Shown: positions 1 to 5,489 of the stretch, in pieces
How the letters are laid out: each line of letters begins with the position of its first letter
Numbering within the stretch: the stretch's first letter is position 1
DNA from: Actinomycetota bacterium
Lineage (GTDB): Bacteria > Actinomycetota > Actinomycetes > Nanopelagicales > Nanopelagicaceae
Reading direction: 5' to 3'
DNA: 7,104 nucleotides
NCBI GenBank assembly: GCA_009702205.1
Contig: WLIM01000056.1
Span: 1 to 7,104 of the forward strand
The notes under the pieces: model-generated
What the model was told of the DNA's origin: nothing
Seen by the model: only the letters and a program-made list of their open reading frames with translations
Database searches by the model: none
Made by a program: the position numbers and the translations under genes

Positions 1-239
1 ATCACTATAAACGACAGGTCAAGTGCTACAGGACCAAGTCTGAGTGGTGGAATGAAGCGGCGAACAAAGTTCACTACAGGATCTGTGATTGCGTAGATGA
101 ATTCTGCAATCGCGAGAATAATTCCACGTGGCCGCCAATTACTTGCAAAGATTCGAACATAATCCAGAATTAAACGTCCAACCAACGCTAAAACAAAGAT
201 GTTTAACGCAGTATGTAATAAGTCAAATAGCAGACTCAA
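1..239 (-). CDS. yggT: YggT family small membrane protein (partial, C-terminus beyond window edge)
   Basis: This is a small integral membrane protein of the YggT family, placed next to sepF in actinobacterial division clusters; its biochemical role is poorly defined. Seventy-nine codons are visible. The first hydrophobic segment (about residues 2-24, LLFDLLHTALNIF...) runs into GRLILDYVRIFASNWRPRG. A second hydrophobic stretch, IILAIAEFIYAITDP, leads to the family hallmark RRFIPPLRLGPVALDLSF. Family members are usually a little under 100 residues, so only about 15-20 residues should be missing off the left edge. The start is TTG at 239, seven bases after the sepF stop; an in-frame TAA lies directly upstream at 242-240, so no longer N-terminus is possible. 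No convincing Shine-Dalgarno is visible, so it is probably translated by coupling to sepF. Family assignment is firm; the exact start codon is moderately sure. Confidence 0.9.
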   Translation of the reverse strand, partial: MSLLFDLLHTALNIFVLALVGRLILDYVRIFASNWRPRGIILAIAEFIYAITDPVVNFVRRFIPPLRLGPVALDLSFIV

Positions 240-246
240 TTAAGTA

Positions 247-732
247 TCAGCTCTGGTTGAAGAAGCTTGCCTGCGCAGCGGCCGTCTTATCTTCATTGCT
301 TACTTTTACATTTGGAGGTGTAAGCAAGAAAACTTTAGAAGTAACTCTTTCGATACTTCCATAGTGACCAAAAACTAAACCAGAAGCAAAATCGATCATG
401 CGCTTGCGCTCTGACTCTTCCATGTCACTTAGATTCATAATTACTGGTTGTCCGAGACGATAGTGCTCGCCAATACCGCGAACATCGCTATACATTCTTG
501 GGTGAAGAGTAATAATTCGATCAATTACTGCGCTCTCTTGAACAACTGGCGCCGGTGTCACAGAGCGAGTTGGTCGAAGGTATGAAGGGGCTGGTGTCTC
601 TGCTACTGGAGCAGTACGAAGTGGACGAGAGAAACGAGGTTCACTCGCGACAACTTCATTTGAAGTTAAGTTGCCCTCTTCGTCATCGACAAGTCCAAGG
701 AAGTTCGCTGCTTTTCTAAATGCATTAGCCAT
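247..732 (-). CDS. sepF: SepF, FtsZ membrane anchor / Z-ring alignment protein
   Basis: SepF binds the FtsZ C-terminal tail, tethers Z-ring filaments to the membrane and organises them. In many Actinobacteria, which lack FtsA, it is regarded as the main anchor. The 161-residue product shows the usual three parts. An N-terminal amphipathic membrane-binding segment starts MANAFRKAANFLGLVDD. A Pro/Thr/Val-rich linker spans about residues 20-68. The conserved SepF domain covers about 70-146, with RIITLHPRMYSDVRGIGEHYR, PVIMNLSDM, FASGLVFGHYGSIERVTSKVFLLTP. The protein ends in FFNQS, a tail seen in actinobacterial SepF proteins. The ATG at 732 has only a weak AGG upstream. It follows yggS after 21 bp and precedes yggT by 7 bp, and its partner ftsZ is three genes upstream. 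Identification is secure. Confidence 0.96.
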   Translation of the reverse strand: MANAFRKAANFLGLVDDEEGNLTSNEVVASEPRFSRPLRTAPVAETPAPSYLRPTRSVTPAPVVQESAVIDRIITLHPRMYSDVRGIGEHYRLGQPVIMNLSDMEESERKRMIDFASGLVFGHYGSIERVTSKVFLLTPPNVKVSNEDKTAAAQASFFNQS

Positions 733-753
733 GGGATAAGCCTAAGTTAGGGA

Positions 754-1422
754 CTAACGAACTCCGAGTATTTGGCTACCAATTCGAATGTGTGTCGCAC
801 CATTCGTTATTGCCGCTTCAAAATCATTACTCATCCCCGCAGAAATGGCCGTAATTTTGGGATAGTCCAGAGATAGCTTTCTCGAAATTTCACTAAGCCC
901 CTTGAATGCCAATCCGGGATCTTTGCCCAACGGCGCTACGGCCATTACCCCCAAGATGTTGAGGTTTGAAAGTGGCGATATGGAATCAACCAATTCGTGC
1001 AATTTTGCTGGTTCAACTCCCCCGCGATTTTCACTTTGATCAAGAGCTAATTGTATAAAAATATCCTTATTTCGCCCCAATTCATTTAACTTTGTGGCAT
1101 GTGAAAGTTGATCGACAGAATGAATAATATCTGCCCAGTTACTTATGGATTTGAGTTTGTTGCTCTGGATTTGACCTTGAAAGTGCCAGATTGAATCAGC
1201 TGGGAGTTGCGGCGCCTTTAAGCTGGCTTCTTGATCTCGATTTTCTCCAAAATTGCGGATACCCAGTTCGTAAAGGATCTCAACATCACTTGCTGGAAAT
1301 GTCTTGGTCACAACAATCAACGTAATTTCATCCGGATTGCGGTTAGCTCCTTTGGCGGATGCTTCAATGCGCGCAGAAACTCGTGCCAAGTTTTCAGATA
1401 GCTCACTTCTGCGCAAAATCAT
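754..1422 (-). CDS. yggS: YggS/PROSC family pyridoxal 5'-phosphate homeostasis protein
   Basis: This is a cytosolic PLP-binding protein of the fold-type III alanine racemase-like family (YggS/YBL036C/PLPBP). It has no established catalytic activity and is thought to buffer and distribute PLP. The 222-residue length is typical. The expected PLP-lysine is K40 in LIVVTKTFPA. Other family blocks are NFGENRDQEA (about 57-66), WHFQGQIQSNK (79-89), LGVMAVAP (157-164) and the phosphate-binding C-terminus SAGMSNDFEAAITNGATHIRIGSQILG (194-220). The ATG at 1422 overlaps the pgeF stop by four bases (ATGA), with a GGAG ten bases upstream, so translational coupling to pgeF is likely. This position in a division cluster is conserved in Actinobacteria. 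A link through PLP-dependent amino-acid enzymes that feed the cell wall is plausible but is inference. Confidence 0.95.
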   Translation of the reverse strand: MILRRSELSENLARVSARIEASAKGANRNPDEITLIVVTKTFPASDVEILYELGIRNFGENRDQEASLKAPQLPADSIWHFQGQIQSNKLKSISNWADIIHSVDQLSHATKLNELGRNKDIFIQLALDQSENRGGVEPAKLHELVDSISPLSNLNILGVMAVAPLGKDPGLAFKGLSEISRKLSLDYPKITAISAGMSNDFEAAITNGATHIRIGSQILGVR

Positions 1423-2084
1423 AAGACCACTACTCCAGCGCTTCTACCAGTCTGGCCATCTCTGCGATAGGAGAAGTAATTCTCATTATGCGCTGTGCAA
1501 ATCTTTAGAGCGCTAACTTCAACTTCGAGCTCTTCCAATTCAAATCTCACTGCATTTACTAAGTCAAGACAATGGCGATGGGCCGTTGTGGCTAATTTGG
1601 GTTTCTGGGCAACTGCATCCGCATACATTTCGCTATCGACTTCATAACATTCCTCGCAAATCGCTGGTCCGATCGTTGCTTTGAGATCAGTAGCGCCTAA
1701 TTGGCGCATCGCCAAAACTGATTTGCTGATGATTCCATTTAGAACTCCTTTGCGCCCGGCATGCACTGCGCCAACTACTGAACTACTTGTGAGAAGTATC
1801 GGCAGACAATCCGCTACAAGGACAACTAAGGGCAGGCCTTTTACCTTTGTAACTATGGCATCGGCAGTAACTGGGGAATTATTTTCATCCGTAATCTCCA
1901 CAACGCCATCCCCATGTATTTGATTCATAAAAACTGGGCGTTTTTGGCTAACTAAGTTCCCAATAATTTCTCGGTTGGCCGCGACTAAATCGGCCGCATC
2001 ACCTACATGATCACCTAAATTAAGTGAGGCATATTTCGCATTCGATACACCGCCAGCTCGCGCAGTAAAGAGCAGTTGCGCCAT
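1419..2084 (-). CDS. pgeF: PgeF/YfiH laccase-domain protein, probable peptidoglycan precursor editing enzyme
   Basis: This protein belongs to the multicopper-oxidase-like YfiH/DUF152 family, long labelled polyphenol oxidase. The E. coli member PgeF hydrolyses the wrong precursor UDP-MurNAc-L-Ser made by MurC, keeping L-Ala at stem position 1. The 221-residue product carries the family's metal-ligand motifs in order: H57 in NQIHGDGV, C93 in ADCLPILL and H108 in VGAVHAGRKG. IGPAICEECYEVD (138-150) and SYRRDGQTGR (205-214) follow. HAGRKG replaces the commoner HAGWRG, with the histidine kept. The ATG at 2084 is preceded directly by an in-frame TAA, so the start is fixed unless it lies further in. 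The 20 bases after the ftsZ stop contain no purine-rich ribosome binding site. The final four bases overlap yggS. The family call is secure; the editing function is transferred from E. coli. Confidence 0.93.
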   Translation of the reverse strand: MAQLLFTARAGGVSNAKYASLNLGDHVGDAADLVAANREIIGNLVSQKRPVFMNQIHGDGVVEITDENNSPVTADAIVTKVKGLPLVVLVADCLPILLTSSSVVGAVHAGRKGVLNGIISKSVLAMRQLGATDLKATIGPAICEECYEVDSEMYADAVAQKPKLATTAHRHCLDLVNAVRFELEELEVEVSALKICTAHNENYFSYRRDGQTGRSAGVVVL

Positions 2085-2092
2085 TTAAGTAT

Positions 2093-2112
2093 TGAAGTAA
2101 TTTATTACTTCA
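2093..2112 (-). repeat. Perfect 8-bp inverted repeat spanning the ftsZ stop codon
   Basis: The arms TGAAGTAA (2112-2105, coding strand) and TTACTTCA (2100-2093) are perfectly complementary across the 4-base spacer TAAA. The first arm contains the ftsZ stop TAA, and a second TAA follows at once. The stem is AT-rich (two G-C pairs among eight) and no U-run follows, so it does not look like an intrinsic terminator. It lies 9-20 bases upstream of the pgeF start, in the place where a ribosome binding site would be expected. It may act as a weak mRNA 3' hairpin, as a modulator of pgeF translation, or have no function. Confidence 0.6.
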
Positions 2113-3253
2113 TGAAATCTGGAATATCAATGTCATCTTCTGTAACTAAATCTTCAAAGGTGATTCGCTTACGAGGCGCATTCGCAGTTGAGATTGAAAC
2201 AGTAGGAACATCAAGAGCAACAGCAAGTGGGTCATTGGCAGCGATTGGATCAGCATTGCCCGAAAGTGAGGCAGCATCAATGACTGGAACTGAAACCTTC
2301 TTAGGCAGTCCACCTTCGAAACCAGCAGCAATAACAGTCACGCGAACTTCATCGCCAAGTGCATCATCGATCACTGTTCCGAAAATAATATTTGCGTCAG
2401 GATGAGCAGACTGCGCAACAAGTTCTGCAGCTTCACTCAACTCAAATAGACCAATATCCGAACCGCCTGCGATTGAAAGCAGAACTCCGTGGGCTCCATC
2501 AATTGATGCTTCTAGTAGCGGACTTGAAATCGCAAGTTCTGCTGCGCGAGTCGCACGAGCTTCCCCGCGAGCTGAACCAATTCCCATAAGCGCAGAACCT
2601 GCACCTGACATAACGCTTTTAACATCTGCGAAGTCCAAGTTAATTAGACCAGGCGTTGTAATTAAATCTGTAATTCCCTGAACGCCGGAGAGCAACACTT
2701 GATCAGCACTTCTAAATGCTTCAAGTTGGCTAATCGAACGATCAGAAATTGCAAGTAAGCGATCATTTGGAATAACAATTAACGTGTCAACTTCTGCGCG
2801 CAATAGCGCGATACCTTCGTCTGCTTGTGCAGTACGACGTTTGCCTTCAAAAGTGAATGGCTTAGTTACTACACCAACTGTTAATGCACCCAAATCTTTT
2901 GCAATCTTTGCAATAATTGGTGCGCCACCTGTTCCGGTTCCACCACCTTCTCCTGCAGTAACAAAAACCATATCCGCGCCACGAAGCATCTCTTCGATCT
3001 CTTCAGTGTGATCAACTGCAGCTTGTCTTCCAATTTCAGGTGCTGCACCTGCGCCGAGTCCTCTTGTTAACTTTCTACCAATATCTAATTTCACATGAGC
3101 ATCACTCATTATTAATTGTTGTGAATCGGTATTGATTGCAATGAACTCAACACCTTTGAGTCCTGCTTCAATCATGCGATTGATTGCATTAACACCGCCG
3201 CCACCAACTCCAACAACTTTGATGACTGCTAAATAATTCTGTGGTGTAGCCAC
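2105..3253 (-). CDS. ftsZ: Cell division protein FtsZ
   Basis: FtsZ is the tubulin-like GTPase that polymerises at midcell into the Z-ring and recruits the divisome. The 382-residue length is normal. The nucleotide-binding Rossmann start is VGVGGGGVNAINRM (14-27), the tubulin signature GEGGGTGTGGAP is at 101-112, and NDRLL at 163-167 follows. The catalytic T7 synergy loop NLDFADVK (205-212) completes the GTPase site of the neighbouring subunit. The C-terminal domain runs to about 316, followed by a variable linker. The conserved tail EDDIDIPDFMK (372-382) is the docking peptide for SepF and other partners. The start is GTG at 3253, supported by an AAAGAGG Shine-Dalgarno with a 6-base spacer. 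It is the first gene after the only sizeable intergenic gap, so it probably has its own promoter besides read-through from ftsQ. No anomalies are seen in key residues. Confidence 0.98.
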   Translation of the reverse strand: MATPQNYLAVIKVVGVGGGGVNAINRMIEAGLKGVEFIAINTDSQQLIMSDAHVKLDIGRKLTRGLGAGAAPEIGRQAAVDHTEEIEEMLRGADMVFVTAGEGGGTGTGGAPIIAKIAKDLGALTVGVVTKPFTFEGKRRTAQADEGIALLRAEVDTLIVIPNDRLLAISDRSISQLEAFRSADQVLLSGVQGITDLITTPGLINLDFADVKSVMSGAGSALMGIGSARGEARATRAAELAISSPLLEASIDGAHGVLLSIAGGSDIGLFELSEAAELVAQSAHPDANIIFGTVIDDALGDEVRVTVIAAGFEGGLPKKVSVPVIDAASLSGNADPIAANDPLAVALDVPTVSISTANAPRKRITFEDLVTEDDIDIPDFMK

Positions 3254-3259
3254 AATCTG

Positions 3260-3266
3260 CCTCTTT
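3260..3266 (-). promoter_or_regulatory. Shine-Dalgarno of ftsZ
   Basis: AAAGAGG on the coding strand lies six bases before the GTG at 3253. It is the strongest ribosome binding site in the window together with that of ftsQ, which has the same AGAGG core and the same spacing. It supports GTG as the true ftsZ start. Confidence 0.8.
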
Positions 3267-3274
3267 CTTAACCC

Positions 3275-3295
3275 TAAATCTCTACTTGAGATTTA
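3275..3295 (-). repeat. Perfect 8-bp inverted repeat in the ftsZ leader
   Basis: The arms TAAATCTC (3295-3288, coding strand) and GAGATTTA (3282-3275) are exactly complementary around a 5-base loop, AAGTA. The repeat ends eight bases before the ftsZ Shine-Dalgarno. If transcription starts near 3311, it would form a hairpin in the 5' leader. If the closer promoter candidate (-35 at 3318, -10 at 3295) is used, the repeat covers the -10 element and start site, as an operator would. The symmetry is directly visible; the function is inferred. Confidence 0.6.
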
Positions 3296-3318
3296 CGTGA
3301 TGCCTTCTTGATTGGCAA
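3290..3318 (-). promoter_or_regulatory. Candidate proximal ftsZ promoter
   Basis: TTGCCA (3318-3313, five of six matches to TTGACA) is followed after exactly 17 bases by TAAATC (3295-3290, three of six matches to TATAAT). The start site would fall near 3283, giving a leader of about 30 bases that keeps the Shine-Dalgarno. The -35 is good and the -10 is poor. The -10 hexamer is the outer part of the inverted repeat at 3275-3295. Its -35 overlaps the -10 of the distal candidate, so the two could not be used at once. Confidence 0.35.
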
Positions 3319-3346
3319 AACTATGCGGGTTCACACTCGCAATCAA
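3318..3346 (-). promoter_or_regulatory. Candidate distal ftsZ promoter
   Basis: TTGATT (3346-3341) and TAGTTT (3323-3318) are separated by 17 bases. The -10 fits the loose TAnnnT pattern common in Actinobacteria but matches only three of six consensus bases. The start site would lie near 3311, leaving a leader of about 58 bases with the 3275-3295 inverted repeat inside it. A WhiA-type pentamer sits five bases upstream of the -35, and an AT-rich tract lies beyond that. Confidence 0.4.
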
Positions 3347-3351
3347 CGACC

Positions 3352-3356
3352 GACAC
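3352..3356 (+). promoter_or_regulatory. Possible WhiA-type box (GACAC) upstream of ftsZ
   Basis: GACAC on the plus strand (GTGTC on the ftsZ coding strand) lies five bases upstream of the distal -35 candidate. GACAC is the known core recognised by WhiA in Streptomyces, where WhiA and WhiB activate division genes including ftsZ. A five-base match is expected by chance many times in a window this long, and several others occur inside genes. The support is therefore its location only. Confidence 0.3.
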
Positions 3357-3400
3357 GAATTAAAAAACTTTAATTTTTTACTTTTATTTTCGCGATATTT
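3357..3400 (-). other. AT-rich tract downstream of ftsQ and upstream of the ftsZ promoter region
   Basis: This stretch is almost pure A/T, with runs of six A and six T. It includes a 7-bp all-A/T inverted repeat (TAAAAAA at 3361-3367, TTTTTTA at 3374-3380). There is no GC-rich stem followed by a U-run, so it is not a convincing terminator and ftsQ transcripts may read into ftsZ. It could help promoter opening as an UP-like or bent-DNA element; this is inference. Confidence 0.4.
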
Positions 3401-4111
3401 TTAACGAACAATTGGTGAATTAGCAATACTGATATCCACTTCAGCTATTTTCTTATTCTCTGGTAGCCCCAACAAACCCTCTAATACTTTGCTTTTTACT
3501 GCGATATCGGCACTGCTATTTCCAGCACCCCAATTAATCATTACTGAGTGCTTATTGTGATTCATCTCCATCTTTACTTCTTTAGTTGATGAAACTTCGA
3601 GCGCCAGCAACGATCCCAGAAGGTTGGAAGGTAGATGGGAAACAAAATTTGCAATAACGCGCCGATCCCCGTGACTGCTTTTGCCTAAGGCGATTTCTGC
3701 CAAGTTGTTGAATCTAATTGGGCTTGAGAATTCCACCCCATTGCTTGCTAAATATCTTGGTCCATTAGCACCGGAATTTTCCTTGAATACTGCCACTGGC
3801 CTGCGTTCGTTAATTTGAATTGAGACTTTTCCACTCCACCAGTTGCGTGAAACTTTAGCGCTGGAGATCCATTCCAGATCTTCAATTAGATTCGACTCAC
3901 CTCTTGGATTAATCCGAGCTAGTGGTTCGCCTATTCTTATCTTTGATTCCCCAGCGTTTAGTTGCGTTAGCACCAGAGCTTTCTGATTCGTTCCAAATAT
4001 TTCAATCGAATCAACTGCCAATATTTTTGACCAACCTAATCCATATGCAAGGCTCGCAATTAGAAGAATAATCAACGTCGTGCGAAGTATTCGTTTGGCT
4101 CTAATTGGCAA
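3401..4111 (-). CDS. ftsQ: Cell division protein FtsQ (DivIB family)
   Basis: FtsQ is a single-pass divisome membrane protein that scaffolds FtsB/FtsL and helps control the septal synthase FtsW/FtsI. The 236-residue product has a basic cytosolic N-terminus (MPIRAKRILR), one membrane helix (about residues 11-27) and an extracytoplasmic POTRA domain (about 32-101). The POTRA domain includes VDSIEIFG (33-40) and the typical end EDLEWISSAKVSRNW...VSIQINERRPVAVF. The FtsQ C-terminal beta domain follows, with ASNGVEF and the late ALEVSS strand. The start is TTG at 4111, inside the end of murC (11-bp overlap). It is chosen because AGAGG lies six bases upstream and an in-frame TAG lies just before that at 4123-4121. 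The sequence is divergent, as is normal for this family; topology, POTRA and position make the call secure. No murB lies between murC and ftsQ. Confidence 0.93.
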   Translation of the reverse strand: MPIRAKRILRTTLIILLIASLAYGLGWSKILAVDSIEIFGTNQKALVLTQLNAGESKIRIGEPLARINPRGESNLIEDLEWISSAKVSRNWWSGKVSIQINERRPVAVFKENSGANGPRYLASNGVEFSSPIRFNNLAEIALGKSSHGDRRVIANFVSHLPSNLLGSLLALEVSSTKEVKMEMNHNKHSVMINWGAGNSSADIAVKSKVLEGLLGLPENKKIAEVDISIANSPIVR

Positions 4112-5489
4112 CTTGATCCTCTAGCATTTGCAGAATAAGTGGCACCAATAAATTCACATCTCCGGCTCCAAGTGTGATGATTACATCGCCACTTGTTGCA
4201 ACTGAAACAGCCTGCGAAACAACCTCAATCATTGATGGTTCGAATTTAACTTTTGGATTAGCCATTGCATTGGCAATCAAAACTGAAGAAACACCAGGAA
4301 TTGCTGCTTCACTCGCAGCATAAACTTCAAGCAGGAAAACGTGGTCGGCAATTGCCAAAACTTCGGCAAATTCATCGACAAACATTGCTGTTCGTGAATA
4401 GCGATGGGGTTGGAAAATAACTATTACCTTGCCACTTCCAGCAAATCTTTTTGCAGTCTCTAGAGTTACTCGAACTTCTGTTGGATGATGGCCGTAATCA
4501 TCAATAACAGTAATTCCGTTGACACTTCCCTTATTTTCAAAGCGACGTTTGGCACCACTAAAGCTGCCAAGTCCGGCAAGCATTTCAGCTACGGGAGCGC
4601 CAAGCTTTAGGCCTGCTGAAAGCGCCGCAGTGGCATTTTCGATGTTATGTCGACCTGGAATAGAAAGCGACAACTCACCAAGCACTTTCCCAAGCTTGGT
4701 TATTCGCGCATGTGCCTGCGAAGCTTGTAGCGAAATATGTGAAATCGAAAAGTCTGCACTCTCGCCATAAGTCAGAATCTCAATATCATTTCGCTCGACT
4801 TTAGATAGTAAATCTATGACACCAGGACTATCAATTCCAGCAACGAGGAAACCACCTGGTTGTATCGAGTCAACAAATTGTGCAAATATCTTGTTTACTG
4901 ATTCCATATCAGGGAAATGATCCACGTGATCAAGTTCGATATTTGTGATTATCGCGCCAAAAGGTTTGTAGGCCAGGAATGATCCATCTGACTCATCGGC
5001 TTCAGCTACGAAAATTTCACCGGAACCAAGGTGAGCATTTGTGCCACCTCGATTAATCATTCCCCCAATTGCGAATGAAGGATCAAGCCCAGCTTGCTGT
5101 AGTGCGACGGTTAACATTGAAGTAGTCGTAGTCTTACCGTGTGTTCCCGCCACAGCAATAGATTTCGATTCCGACATCAGCAAGGCAAGTGCTTGAGCTC
5201 GAGTGAGAATCACTAAACCTTTTTCAATTGCCGAAAGTACTTCTGGATTATTCTTATCAATCGCGCTGGAAACTACTAAGACTTCGCTTGATCCCAAATT
5301 TTCAGAACTATGACCGACAAAGACAGTTGCTCCTAAAGTTTTTAAGCCAGTTAATACAGTTGAATCTTTCGCGTCGGATCCTGAAACGCTAATCCCCCGA
5401 GCCAACATGATGCGCGCAATTCCACTCATTCCGGCCCCGCCGAGTCCTATGAAATGCACCTTCTTCTCTGCTAGTTGGGCGAGATTCAT
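4101..5489 (-). CDS. murC: UDP-N-acetylmuramate--L-alanine ligase MurC
   Basis: MurC is the cytosolic Mur ligase that joins L-Ala to UDP-MurNAc using ATP, the first stem-peptide step. At 462 residues it has normal length. The N-terminal UDP-binding domain carries VHFIGLGGAGMSGIARI (11-27). The central ATPase domain has the P-loop AGTHGKTTTTS (114-124), EADESDGSF (163-171) and ITNIELDHVDHF (181-192). HNIENATAA (281-289), AKRRFE (313-318), DDYGHHPTE (330-338) and QPHRYSRT (360-367) complete the ligase pattern. The reading frame stays open to 5579, but the family N-terminus begins at MNLAQLAEKKVHF. Its ATG at 5489 overlaps the murG TGA by four bases (ATGA), with a weak GGTGAT upstream. The last 11 bases overlap ftsQ. 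The pgeF gene nearby encodes the probable corrector of MurC's serine mistakes. Confidence 0.97.
   Translation of the reverse strand: MNLAQLAEKKVHFIGLGGAGMSGIARIMLARGISVSGSDAKDSTVLTGLKTLGATVFVGHSSENLGSSEVLVVSSAIDKNNPEVLSAIEKGLVILTRAQALALLMSESKSIAVAGTHGKTTTTSMLTVALQQAGLDPSFAIGGMINRGGTNAHLGSGEIFVAEADESDGSFLAYKPFGAIITNIELDHVDHFPDMESVNKIFAQFVDSIQPGGFLVAGIDSPGVIDLLSKVERNDIEILTYGESADFSISHISLQASQAHARITKLGKVLGELSLSIPGRHNIENATAALSAGLKLGAPVAEMLAGLGSFSGAKRRFENKGSVNGITVIDDYGHHPTEVRVTLETAKRFAGSGKVIVIFQPHRYSRTAMFVDEFAEVLAIADHVFLLEVYAASEAAIPGVSSVLIANAMANPKVKFEPSMIEVVSQAVSVATSGDVIITLGAGDVNLLVPLILQMLEDQVAN
4118..4122 (-). promoter_or_regulatory. Shine-Dalgarno of ftsQ inside murC
   Basis: AGAGG on the coding strand sits within the last codons of murC, six bases before the TTG start of ftsQ. 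It decides the start of ftsQ, which has no in-frame ATG nearby, and implies coupled translation of murC and ftsQ. Confidence 0.75.

Noticed and set aside
128..364. Plus-strand open frame with ATG, 78 codons
   Set aside because: It runs antisense to the yggT start and the sepF end, both of which have clear family motifs; its own translation resembles no known family.
2069..2112. Leaderless promoter for pgeF (TTCAAT at the right distance from ATG)
   Set aside because: The -10-like hexamer is a four of six match in an AT-rich stretch, and no -35 is found at 16-18 bases; read-through from ftsZ explains expression.
2784..3011. Plus-strand open frames opposite ftsZ (also at 2076-2405 and 2392-2589)
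   Set aside because: They are antisense shadows of the highly conserved ftsZ gene, with low-complexity Ser/Ala/Pro-rich translations and no ribosome binding sites of note.
3361..3380. All-A/T inverted repeat after ftsQ as an intrinsic terminator
   Set aside because: The stem has no G-C pairs, and stable terminators need a GC-rich stem before the U-run; it is more likely a by-product of the A and T runs.
4519..4523. GACAC inside murC (and GTGTC in sepF, yggS and murG) as further WhiA sites
   Set aside because: Pentamers are expected by chance more than ten times on both strands of this window, and these lie inside coding regions with no promoter nearby.
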